A DNA stretch of 6,726 nucleotides. It comes from Anaerolineaceae bacterium UBA6801 (GTDB taxonomy: Bacteria > Chloroflexota > Anaerolineae > Anaerolineales > Anaerolineaceae). Each line of letters begins with the position of its first letter. The first letter of the stretch is position 1. Location: the NCBI GenBank assembly GCA_002452315.1, contig DKFH01000120.1, positions 30,612 through 37,337 of the forward strand. Direction: 5' to 3'. A model generated the notes under the pieces. That model worked only from the letters and a program-made list of their open reading frames with translations. It was not told the origin of the DNA and searched no databases. Positions 1-6,574 of this stretch are shown in pieces. A program made the translations under genes and the position numbers.

Positions 1-1754
1 CGGATGGTCGAAAGGCGATGGGCGATGATAAAGCTGGTGCGACCGTGCATCAGGCGGTCCATCGCTTCCTGGATGAGCACTTCAGTCCGTGTATCGACCG
101 AGCTGGTGGCTTCATCCAGGATCAATATGGGCGGGTCCGCCAGGACAGCCCGGGCGATGGTCAGGAGCTGTTTCTGTCCGGCCGAGATATTGGAGGCGTC
201 TTCGTTTAGCACCATGTCATACCCGCCGGGCATGGTGCGAATGAAGTGATGGACATGGGCGGTCTTGGCGGCCTCGACGATCTCTTCCAGGCTGGCATCC
301 TCACGGCCGTAGCGGATGTTTTCTGCGATCGTGTCGTTGTACAGCCAGGTGTCCTGCAGGACCATGGCGAACAACTTACGCAAATCGTTGCGGGTGAAAT
401 CCTTGATATTGTGGCCGTCCACCAGGATGGCGCCCCCGTCCACATCGTAAAAACGCATCAGCAATTTGACCAGGGTGGTTTTACCTGCGCCGGTCGGACC
501 AACGATGGCAATTTTCTGTCCCGGCTCTGCTGTGAAGGAGAAGTCCTTGATGATCACTTCGTCTGGGTCGTACCCAAAACGAACATGGCGAAATTCCACC
601 CGTCCTTCCACATGATCGAGCTGCACCGGGTCTTCGGTATCGGGTACCTCTTCAGGTTCGTTGAGAAATTCAAACACACGCTCTGCTGCAGCGGCAGTTT
701 GCTGGAGGACGTTGGAGATATTGGCGATCTGCATCAGAGGCTGATTGAATTGGCCCACATACTGGATGAAAGCCTGGATATCACCCACGGTGATCGTGCC
801 CTGGATGGCAAGATAACCCCCCAGGATGCTAACCGCGACATACCCCAAATTACTGATCAGGCGCATGATCGGACCCATCAGGTTCGACAGGAATTGTGAG
901 ATCCAGGCTGAGCTGTAGAGGGTGGCATTGAGGCGATTGAAGGTGTTGACCGATTCCGCCTCGGCGTTGAAGGCTTTGATGACAAGATGCCCGCCAAACA
1001 TTTCCTCCACATGACCGTTGACATGCCCTAGGTATTCCTGCTGCTGCACGAAATATTTCTGCGAGGTGCGTACGATCAGGTTGATCACAACCATCGAAAG
1101 GGGGACGGTGATCAGGGCGATCAGCGTCATCATCCAGCTGATGGAGAACATCATGATCAGGATGCCGATCAAACTTGTGACCGAGGTGATGATCTGGGAT
1201 AAGCTCTGGTTGAGGGTCTGGCTGACGGTGTCCACGTCGTTGGTGACGCGTGAGAGCACTTCACCCTGACTGACCCTGTCGAAAAAGCCCAGGGGTATCC
1301 GGTTGATCTTGGCAGCAATATCTTGCCTGAAGCGGTAGGTGATGTCCATCGAGATGCCGGACATGATGTACCCCTGGAGGAAATTGAGGAACGCCGAGAT
1401 GACATACAGGGTGCCAACCTGCACCAGGATCGCGCCGATGGCTTGAAAGTCGATGCCTGTGCCTTCCCCGGAGAGCTGCGCGACCACGCCCTCAAACAAA
1501 AGGGTGGTCGCCCGCCCGAGGATTCTCGGGCCGAGGATGGCAAACACGGTCGAGCCAGCGGCGATGAGCAAGACTGCCAAGATCAGCAGATTGTATTTGC
1601 CCAGGTATTGAATCAGGTTCTTGATGGTGCCTTTGAAGTCGCGCGCTTTTTCGCCTCTCATCATGCCGCGAGCGCCACCGCGCCCGAACCTGACGGGCGG
1701 TTTGCTTTGTTGTTGTTCGGCTTTTTTGTTATTGTTGTTGTTTTGCTCGCTCAT
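1..1754 (-). CDS. ABC exporter half-transporter, second subunit of a heterodimer (C-terminus cut by window edge)
   Basis: This is an inner-membrane ABC exporter subunit with a fused transmembrane and ATPase domain; 584 codons are visible and the C-terminal tail lies outside the window. The N-terminus is hydrophilic and low in complexity, with five Asn at residues 5-9, three Gln at 14-16, then Gly/Arg-rich sequence. TM1 begins near residue 56, and six TM segments are expected before the nucleotide-binding domain. Visible ATPase motifs are Walker A GPTGAGKTT (419-427, K425), Q-loop Q467, signature ISAGQ (523-527), Walker B ILILDE with catalytic E548, D-loop SSVD (551-554) and switch H579. The signature has Ala where LSGGQ has its first Gly, so it is degenerate, while Glu and His are intact. 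The ATG overlaps the upstream gene's stop as ATGA and has a strong AGGAGGA site 6 nt upstream, so the start is secure. I infer that it pairs with the 1751-3985 product for drug or lipid efflux. The substrate cannot be read from sequence. Confidence 0.95.
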   Translation of the reverse strand, partial: MSEQNNNNNKKAEQQQSKPPVRFGRGGARGMMRGEKARDFKGTIKNLIQYLGKYNLLILAVLLIAAGSTVFAILGPRILGRATTLLFEGVVAQLSGEGTGIDFQAIGAILVQVGTLYVISAFLNFLQGYIMSGISMDITYRFRQDIAAKINRIPLGFFDRVSQGEVLSRVTNDVDTVSQTLNQSLSQIITSVTSLIGILIMMFSISWMMTLIALITVPLSMVVINLIVRTSQKYFVQQQEYLGHVNGHVEEMFGGHLVIKAFNAEAESVNTFNRLNATLYSSAWISQFLSNLMGPIMRLISNLGYVAVSILGGYLAIQGTITVGDIQAFIQYVGQFNQPLMQIANISNVLQQTAAAAERVFEFLNEPEEVPDTEDPVQLDHVEGRVEFRHVRFGYDPDEVIIKDFSFTAEPGQKIAIVGPTGAGKTTLVKLLMRFYDVDGGAILVDGHNIKDFTRNDLRKLFAMVLQDTWLYNDTIAENIRYGREDASLEEIVEAAKTAHVHHFIRTMPGGYDMVLNEDASNISAGQKQLLTIARAVLADPPILILDEATSSVDTRTEVLIQEAMDRLMHGRTSFIIAHRLSTI

Positions 1755-1767
1755 GCCAGTTCCTCCT
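1751..1767 (-). promoter_or_regulatory. ATGA stop/start overlap with strong internal ribosome binding site
   Basis: On the minus strand the first ABC gene ends GCA TGA and the second begins ATG AGC, sharing the four bases ATGA. A near-perfect Shine-Dalgarno AGGAGGA (1767-1761) lies inside the end of the first gene, 6 nt before the ATG. This layout fits translational coupling and roughly equal production of the two subunits, as expected for an obligate heterodimer. The coupling itself is inferred. Confidence 0.85.
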
Positions 1768-3985
1768 CGCTCAGCTGCGATGTGGCAATTTCCTGATAGG
1801 TCTGGCAGGTAGCCATCAATTCATGGTGGGTTCCCTTGCCAACAATCCTACCATCATCCAGGACGATGATCTGGTCAGCGTTTTTGACCGTTGCCACCCG
1901 CTGTGTGACCATCAACACGGTGCTCTGACCGGTTTTTTCTTTCAGCGCCCGGCGCAGGGCAGCATCGGTTTTGAAGTCGAGGGCTGAAGAGCTATCGTCA
2001 AAGATGAAGATGGGCGGCTTTTTGACCAGCGCGCGGGCGATGCTCAGGCGCTGTTTTTGGCCACCGGAGACGTTCGTCCCACCCTGGGAAATTTCAGCTT
2101 TTATCCCGTCCGGGTTAGTGAACACGAATTCGCTCGCCTGGGCAATCTCGATGGCTTCGAGGAGGGTCTCTTCGCTGGCATCCTGATCTGCAAAGCGCAG
2201 GTTGGATTCCACCGTTCCTGTAAACAGGATGCCCCGCTGGGGAACATAGCCGATCTTATCACGCAGGTCGCTCTGGCGGATATCGCGCACATCGATGTCG
2301 TCGACCAGCACCGATCCCCGGGTGACGTCGAAAAAGCGGGGGATCAGGTTGATGACCGTCGATTTTCCGCACCCCGTAGACCCAATAATGGCGGTTGTCT
2401 CTCCAGGCAGCGCGGTGAAGGTGATGCCTTCAAGGACATCCTCCTCAGCATCGGGGTAGCGGAAATACACATCCCTGAACTCCACCTTCCCTGAAACGGG
2501 TTCGGGGAGCGCCTTGGGATCCTGGGGGTCTTTGATCACATTGGTGGTATCAAGCACCTCAGCGATGCGATCGCCAGAGACGAAGGCACGCGGCAGGAAG
2601 ATGGTCAGCATCGAGAGCATCAAAAAAGCCCACATGATCTGCATGCTGTACTGCAGGAAAGCCATCATGTCACCGACCTGCATGGTGGATTGGGCGATTT
2701 GGTCGGCGCCGACCCAGATGATGAGGATCGAAAGCCCGTTCATGATCAACGACATCGCGGGCATAACCGTCGCCATGACCCGGTTGATGAACAAGCCCAC
2801 ATCCGCCAGTTCGCGGTTAGCCTTATCAAAGCGGGCTTCTTCAAAGGACTGTTTATTGAACGCCCGGATGACCATCATGCCCGAAAGGTTTTCGCGGGTC
2901 ACCAGGTTCAGCCGGTCAATTAATTGCTGAATGATCTTGAATTTCGGCACGGCGATCATAAAGGTGATGATAATCAGTAACAATAGCAACCCGACTGACA
3001 GGGCGATGATCCACCACATATTGGGGCTCTTATCCAAAGCCCGAATCACCCCGCCGATGCCCAAAATGGGCGCATAAAATGCTAAGCGAATGATCATAAA
3101 CGTGACCTGCTGAATCTGGGTAACATCATTGGTGGCGCGGGTGATCAGTGACGCGGTGGAGAAGTTGTTGAACTCCTGGCTCGAGAAGGATTCCACCTTG
3201 GTGAAGATGTCTTTGCGCACATCGCGGGCGACGCCGGCAGAGGTGCGTGAGGCGAGGTAGCTGACGGAGATATTGGTGATGCCGGCCACAAGAGAGATCA
3301 ACACCATCATTCCGCCGGTGCGAAGAATGTAATTGGTTTGGACATGGCCAAGATTAACTCCCAGCAGCTCATATTCACGCTCGATGGCGGTGGTCGCCAG
3401 CTGATTGATCAGCGTTTCGGGCATGGCCTCGAATTGGTCACTGATTTGTTGGTTGATCTGATCCCGCTGGGCAGGGGGCGCCATGGCGAGCACGGTGTAG
3501 ATATCTAACCCCGGGGGCATTTGGGTGAGGTCAAAGGGGAGTTGGGTGATCATCTCCGCTGCGCCTTCGGGGTTTTCCTGCATTTGCTGGATGATAAAGG
3601 TGATGATCATCCCCCGGGCCATGAGCGGCTCGAGCTGATCATGCTCCTGCTCGGTGAGTTCGCCCAGCAGGTAGATCGGCTCAGACGCCAAAGCGGGATA
3701 ATCTGCCAGCAGGTCTGCATCACCGGTGGATTCAATCCGCTGGTAGGCTTGTTCTACCAGGGCTTGCTCTTCTGGTGAAAAGAACAGGCGCATCTGATCG
3801 AACCGCTCGGCACGGATGGCCTGCGGGATGGCATCTTCGATACCTTTATGCTGGATCCCGACGTTGACGATCTGCGAGAGGTAATCGGGCAGGGCTAAAT
3901 CGGCGTTTGCCATGATAAAAAGCAATACAATGGCGGTCAAAACGAGGAAGATATAGGGTTTGATGTATTTGATCAAGCGCAACAT
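1751..3985 (-). CDS. ABC exporter half-transporter, first subunit of a heterodimer, with large TM1-TM2 insertion
   Basis: This is a 744-residue type IV ABC exporter subunit of the inner membrane. TM1 is at about residues 11-30 and TM2 at about 222-244. Between them lie about 170 mostly hydrophilic, acidic and Gln-rich residues (about 46-217) where most family members have a short loop; this explains the length against the usual 570-620. Further TM segments lie near 297-315, 323-346, 403-426 and 438-465. ATPase motifs are Y510 (A-loop), Walker A GSTGCGKST (535-543, K541), Q583, signature VSGGQ (639-643), Walker B IFIFDD (659-664), D-loop SALD (667-670) and TQR at 694-696. The catalytic Glu position is Asp (D664) and the switch His is Gln (Q695), as in the degenerate-site subunit of TM287/288-type heterodimers. 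The start has AAAGGA 11 nt upstream. It lies 59 bp after the MarR gene in the same operon. I infer export of drugs or amphiphiles. Confidence 0.96.
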   Translation of the reverse strand: MLRLIKYIKPYIFLVLTAIVLLFIMANADLALPDYLSQIVNVGIQHKGIEDAIPQAIRAERFDQMRLFFSPEEQALVEQAYQRIESTGDADLLADYPALASEPIYLLGELTEQEHDQLEPLMARGMIITFIIQQMQENPEGAAEMITQLPFDLTQMPPGLDIYTVLAMAPPAQRDQINQQISDQFEAMPETLINQLATTAIEREYELLGVNLGHVQTNYILRTGGMMVLISLVAGITNISVSYLASRTSAGVARDVRKDIFTKVESFSSQEFNNFSTASLITRATNDVTQIQQVTFMIIRLAFYAPILGIGGVIRALDKSPNMWWIIALSVGLLLLLIIITFMIAVPKFKIIQQLIDRLNLVTRENLSGMMVIRAFNKQSFEEARFDKANRELADVGLFINRVMATVMPAMSLIMNGLSILIIWVGADQIAQSTMQVGDMMAFLQYSMQIMWAFLMLSMLTIFLPRAFVSGDRIAEVLDTTNVIKDPQDPKALPEPVSGKVEFRDVYFRYPDAEEDVLEGITFTALPGETTAIIGSTGCGKSTVINLIPRFFDVTRGSVLVDDIDVRDIRQSDLRDKIGYVPQRGILFTGTVESNLRFADQDASEETLLEAIEIAQASEFVFTNPDGIKAEISQGGTNVSGGQKQRLSIARALVKKPPIFIFDDSSSALDFKTDAALRRALKEKTGQSTVLMVTQRVATVKNADQIIVLDDGRIVGKGTHHELMATCQTYQEIATSQLSEEELA

Positions 3986-4044
3986 AGGTTATGGGATCCT
4001 TTGCAATTTATTTTTTATCTCTTTTGTAAGCATTGCGGTGGAAC

Positions 4045-4539
4045 TTAATCCTTGAGGGTCTTTTCTTTACAGGGGGCTTTGCCGAGGTGGCGGGACTGCG
4101 CTGTAAGTTGTTGAGAGTATGCGTTCAAAAGCGCTAACGTGCTGATAATTTGGTCATGGTCCTCCGGCGGGATTAGCGCGGCCAGGTCATCGATCCAGGC
4201 GTGCCTGGCGAGCAAGCTCTCTTGCACCCGGAGGCTGCCCAGTTTGGTCAGGCCGATCAGTTTCACACGGCGATCGTTGGGATCTGTATCCCGTTCGATC
4301 AGGCCGGTCGCTTCCAGGGGAGATAGCAGCTGGCTGACGGCCGCCATGGTGATGCCCAGGTGGTCTGCCAGGTCGTTGACAGGCCGGGGTCCGTTGTGAT
4401 ACAGGCGGAAGAGGGCATTGATCTGAGAGAAGGACAGCGCGCTGTTGCGGGCGTAGCGAATAAAGGCGCGCATAGAACGATGCATCGAGGCTTCGACCCA
4501 GTCTCTAAGGGCGTCTGTGATTGGATTTTGACCTGACAT
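4045..4539 (-). CDS. MarR-family transcriptional regulator
   Basis: This is a 164-residue winged helix-turn-helix regulator, slightly longer than the usual 140-150 because of a charged C-terminal tail (about 150-164). The N-terminal dimerisation helix spans about residues 8-32. The DNA-binding core follows: VNDLADHLGITMAAVSQLL (54-72) forms the HTH, LEATGLIERD (75-84) leads into the wing, and the wing carries the family hallmark DPNDRR (86-91) and then LTKLG (97-101). Helices at about 103-150 complete the dimer interface. The ATG at 4539 has TGAGGT just upstream, with GAGG 6 nt from the start, and sits behind a strong promoter. The gene precedes two ABC exporter genes on the same strand, a common arrangement in which the regulator represses its own operon until a ligand releases it. 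Family assignment is firm; ligand and autoregulation are inferred. Only one Cys (C157, in the tail) is present, so OhrR-type thiol sensing is unlikely. Confidence 0.93.
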   Translation of the reverse strand: MSGQNPITDALRDWVEASMHRSMRAFIRYARNSALSFSQINALFRLYHNGPRPVNDLADHLGITMAAVSQLLSPLEATGLIERDTDPNDRRVKLIGLTKLGSLRVQESLLARHAWIDDLAALIPPEDHDQIISTLALLNAYSQQLTAQSRHLGKAPCKEKTLKD

Positions 4540-4544
4540 GCTTT

Positions 4545-4550
4545 ACCTCA
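4545..4550 (-). promoter_or_regulatory. Ribosome binding site of the MarR gene
   Basis: TGAGGT on the minus strand places GAGG 6 nt before the ATG at 4539. It supports that start. Confidence 0.7.
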
Positions 4551-4558
4551 CTTAATAG

Positions 4559-4573
4559 TTAAACGGCGTTAAA
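4559..4573. promoter_or_regulatory. Candidate MarR operator (quasi-palindrome)
   Basis: TTAAACGGCGTTAAA is an inverted repeat centred on G4566. Six of seven arm positions pair, with the perfect core AACG-G-CGTT at 4562-4570 and one mismatch at 4561/4571. It covers the predicted transcription start of the MarR-ABC operon and reaches into the -10 box. A repressor bound here would block initiation, as is usual for autoregulated MarR proteins. A second small repeat, TTAA-TAG-TTAA (4552-4562), overlaps its left side. Assignment as the operator is inference. Confidence 0.45.
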
Positions 4574-4600
4574 TATACGTCTAGATTAAATGATTGTCAA
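4572..4600 (-). promoter_or_regulatory. Sigma-70-type promoter of the MarR-ABC operon
   Basis: On the minus strand, a perfect -35 TTGACA (4600-4595) is followed after exactly 17 bp by TATATT (4577-4572), five of six to the -10 consensus. Transcription would start near 4565, giving a leader of about 25 nt before the MarR ATG at 4539. A near-consensus promoter in front of a repressor gene fits an operon kept off by repression rather than by a weak promoter. Confidence 0.8.
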
Positions 4601-4645
4601 GAGGGGGAAGAAGCACGGCTTGTCATCGTGAACTTGATACCAACA

Positions 4646-4677
4646 TAATGTTCTGCCTGCTGGAAAAGGGAACATTA
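4646..4677. repeat. 8-bp inverted repeat between the propeller gene and the MarR promoter
   Basis: TAATGTTC (4646-4653) and GAACATTA (4670-4677) are perfect inverted copies separated by 16 nt. CC/GG pairs (4656-4657 with 4668-4669) could extend the stem past a 2-nt bulge. It lies 15 bp beyond the stop of the upstream minus-strand gene, where a terminator would be expected. The stem is AT-rich and no T run follows on either strand, so intrinsic termination is doubtful. It could instead be a protein-binding site. Confidence 0.4.
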
Positions 4678-4691
4678 AATTCGAATGGTGT

Positions 4692-6044
4692 CTATGGCAG
4701 CCATTCAGGGCGGGCGCCATTTTCGATCAGCAGGGTGGTTTTGCCTGTTGAGCGCTCCCACAGCCAGAGTGAGGCCTGAGATGTGGGGCCGCTGATGGGG
4801 AAGCGTTGAAAGACCAGCCGCTCACCCCAGGGGCCCCAGCGGTAGCCAACAAAGGTTGCAGAGAGGTCATCGGTCACCGGGTGGGCTTCATCCGCCGCCA
4901 GGTTCTTGACCCAGATGCCCTTGCTGATGCCGGCGTCGGCCGGGCGGGCGCCGTAGGCGATCCAGGCGCCATCCGGGGACCATTGCGGCGGGTCGTAATC
5001 CATGTTGGGGATGAACTCACCCAGGGCAGGGCGCACTTCCTGTGATTTGAAATTGACGATGTGAATGGCGACATTGGGTTCCAGGACGCTCGGCACCAGG
5101 TCGATGAAGATCAATTCTTCGCCGTTGGGCGACCAATCGCCCACGCCAGGGTATAGCGTCGGGATGACTGATTCCTGGGAGGTTTCCAGTTCCAGGACGC
5201 GAATGGCTTGCTGAAGGGTGCTGTAGGTGGCAAGCCGTTTGCCATCGGGTGAGAATGAGGGCGAATGGCCATAGGCTTCTGGCTGGCGGTATAAGGGGGC
5301 CGTCTCACCGCTGGTGGTGTTGACAGTCCATACCCGGGCAGAAAGGTAGCGTTTTGCCTCGGTGTCATAGGACTCGCGGGCATAGGCGATCCATTGGGCA
5401 TCAACCGACCAATCCGGCTGGAAGCAGCGGTCCTGAGCGCAATCCAGGAGCTGGCGCGGGTTGTTGCCATCGCGGCTGACCAGCCACAGGTCATGGCCGC
5501 CAGCCGCATTATGCTGCGCATAGGTGATCAGGTCACCGGTGGGGCTGGGGGCAAAGTCGATGATGCTGGCGCCTGTATCTGTTAGAGGAGTGGCGAGGCC
5601 AGAGGCAAATTCATAGCGCCACAGGTCGCCGCCGGTGGTGTCCAACCGCAAGAAGAGGAGGTCCGGCTCACGGACACTGGCCTGCCAGGTAATCGGTGTG
5701 CGCAGCCTACGACCGTTTTCGGCCTCTGCACCGGGGTTGATGATTATCTGGTAGACTTGAGATGGGTCCAGCGGTTGGCGGGGCGTGAACCACAGGGTGT
5801 GTCCCTCCCAAGCGAAGTCACCCTCAAGCGCTGGTTGGACAGCAAAATGGGCTTGGGCTGAATGGATGTTCATCGGTTGATTGAAGGTCACCCCAAACCG
5901 TCCATAAATGCTGATCTGCTCGGCAGGGCCTGGATAAACGCTCAGGTGCCCCACCCGGTTACGCAGGCGCAGGAGGGCGAATGCCGCCAATAAGGCCGCT
6001 AAAACAATGAGGAGGTAGGTTGTGTATCCTTGGCGCCATTTCAT
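4692..6044 (-). CDS. Membrane-anchored Ig-like (Big_5) plus PD40/TolB-like beta-propeller protein, function unknown
   Basis: From the ATG at 6044 the protein has 450 residues. A short positive N-terminus precedes one hydrophobic segment (about 10-25) ending in RLRNR; with no Cys or clear cleavage site, this looks like an uncleaved anchor that leaves the rest outside the membrane. Residues about 35-122 resemble an SbsA-type Ig-like domain, with VTFNQPM (52-58), LWFTPRQPL (84-92) and a Y.I.INPGAE strand. Residues about 125-450 hold six PD40/WD40-like units with cores PSPTGDLITY, PDWSVDAQWIAY, PSFSPDGKRLA, GDWSPNGEELIF, PQWSPDGAWIAY and YRWGPWGERLVF, so a TolB-like six-bladed propeller. C202 and C207 could form a disulfide. 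No catalytic residues are recognised, so a binding or scaffold role at the cell surface is only a guess. An in-frame TTG at 6095 would add 17 residues, but neither start has a good ribosome binding site. Confidence 0.88.
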   Translation of the reverse strand: MKWRQGYTTYLLIVLAALLAAFALLRLRNRVGHLSVYPGPAEQISIYGRFGVTFNQPMNIHSAQAHFAVQPALEGDFAWEGHTLWFTPRQPLDPSQVYQIIINPGAEAENGRRLRTPITWQASVREPDLLFLRLDTTGGDLWRYEFASGLATPLTDTGASIIDFAPSPTGDLITYAQHNAAGGHDLWLVSRDGNNPRQLLDCAQDRCFQPDWSVDAQWIAYARESYDTEAKRYLSARVWTVNTTSGETAPLYRQPEAYGHSPSFSPDGKRLATYSTLQQAIRVLELETSQESVIPTLYPGVGDWSPNGEELIFIDLVPSVLEPNVAIHIVNFKSQEVRPALGEFIPNMDYDPPQWSPDGAWIAYGARPADAGISKGIWVKNLAADEAHPVTDDLSATFVGYRWGPWGERLVFQRFPISGPTSQASLWLWERSTGKTTLLIENGARPEWLP

Positions 6045-6136
6045 GGGATTAATTAATACCCGAAAACTGCCTCGGAGGATGGGTTTTGCCCGCAATGCTC
6101 ATTTAGAAGGTTTGGGTAAGTCATCAGGTGACGGGG

Positions 6137-6165
6137 ATTATGCTTTTTGAGAACTCGGATGTAAG
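6137..6165 (-). promoter_or_regulatory. Possible promoter of the propeller gene
   Basis: On the minus strand, CTTACA (6165-6160, four of six to TTGACA) is followed after 17 bp by CATAAT (6142-6137, five of six to TATAAT). Transcription would start near 6130, about 85 nt before the ATG at 6044. The match is moderate and no other good candidate was seen for this gene. Confidence 0.35.
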
Positions 6166-6216
6166 GGTTTGCAGGTATCCAATGTAATGAAATGATTAAG
6201 GATCTCTTGGTTTTAG

Positions 6217-6236
6217 TATAATTATATCGAATTATA
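6217..6236. repeat. AT-rich inverted repeat in the divergent intergenic region
   Basis: TATAATT (6217-6223) and AATTATA (6230-6236) are perfect inverted copies around the 6-nt spacer ATATCG. The repeat lies in a strongly AT-rich stretch (about 6211-6280) between two divergently transcribed genes. The spacing resembles a dimeric-regulator site, but AT-rich DNA makes such repeats by chance easily. Confidence 0.35.
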
Positions 6237-6267
6237 TATTATAATAAAACAGTCTTTTGACTTGTTT

Positions 6268-6276
6268 TGATATAAT
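6268..6276 (+). promoter_or_regulatory. Extended -10 promoter of the small membrane-protein operon
   Basis: TGATATAAT is a perfect extended -10 element (TG, one base, TATAAT), with transcription expected near 6283 and a leader of about 32 nt before the ATG at 6315. The proper -35 position (about 6248-6253, AACAGT) is poor, which extended -10 promoters tolerate. A TTGACT at 6257-6262 is only 8 bp away and cannot act as its -35. Confidence 0.6.
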
Positions 6277-6314
6277 TTAACCATGATGTATTTAAACCAA
6301 CTGGAGAACGCCGT

Positions 6315-6572
6315 ATGAACGGGATGGCCTGGGCTATTTTATTGCTGACAATAGGCTTTCTGCTGACATCGATCCTTGTGCTGATCGCCAGGCGGCTGAT
6401 TGTGATCATCTCAGCGATTGGAATGGGCAGCGTGTTATTGTCCATCATCTTCTTCCTCTTTGGCGCGCCCTTTGCCGGCGCCTTTGAACTGAGTGTCGGC
6501 GCGGGTCTGATCAGTGTTTTGTTTATCATCGCCACCAGCATTGCCGATAGCGCAGTGGACGAGGTTGATTGA
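6315..6572 (+). CDS. Small membrane protein, DUF4040/MbhD- or NuoJ-like subunit (tentative)
   Basis: This is an 85-residue, very hydrophobic protein with three likely membrane helices (about 4-24, 28-50 and 57-76) and an acidic tail ending DEVD. The segment LFGAPFAGAFELSVGAGLIS (48-67) recalls the conserved core of DUF4040 (the MbhD/MrpA C-terminal domain: L-GAPD-ALTEA-VGAGL) and also the GAPF region of NuoJ. These families form membrane parts of Mrp antiporters, group 4 membrane-bound hydrogenases and complex I, and take part in ion translocation. The Glu at residue 58 aligns with the Glu of the TEA motif. The ATG is supported by GGAGA 7 nt upstream (6303-6307) and an extended -10 promoter. 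The next gene starts 2 bp after the stop, so they are co-transcribed. The family call comes from recalled motifs; the gene itself is secure. Confidence 0.75.
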   Translation: MNGMAWAILLLTIGFLLTSILVLIARRLIVIISAIGMGSVLLSIIFFLFGAPFAGAFELSVGAGLISVLFIIATSIADSAVDEVD

Positions 6573-6574
6573 CC

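Noticed and set aside
246..899. 217-codon open frame on the plus strand
   Set aside because: It lies opposite the second ABC gene, whose Walker and signature motifs are unambiguous. The translation has no recognisable domain and reflects codon bias on the other strand.
1323..1796. 157-codon open frame on the plus strand
   Set aside because: It is antisense to the second ABC gene and crosses the start/stop overlap. Its hydrophobic tail comes from reading the Asn/Gln codon repeats backwards.
2514..2930. 138-codon open frame on the plus strand
   Set aside because: It is antisense to the transmembrane region of the first ABC gene, with no family resemblance.
4003..4036. GCAAT/ATTGC repeat in the MarR-ABC gap as an attenuator
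   Set aside because: The arms are 5 bp with 24 nt between them, too weak to distinguish from chance.
4646..4677. Intrinsic terminator after the propeller gene
   Set aside because: The hairpin is AT-rich with a long loop and no T tract follows on either strand, so it is kept only as an inverted repeat.
6045..6095. TTG start extending the propeller protein by 17 residues
   Set aside because: No Shine-Dalgarno precedes the TTG. The ATG at 6044 gives a normal short basic N-terminus before the hydrophobic anchor. The extension cannot be excluded.
6049..6102. 17-codon leader peptide ahead of the propeller gene (minus strand)
   Set aside because: It has no ribosome binding site, no repeated regulatory codons and no attenuator-like hairpin after it.
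6257..6276. TTGACT and TATAAT as a paired -35/-10
   Set aside because: The spacing is only 8 bp, far below the 16-18 bp needed. The extended -10 alone explains the promoter better.
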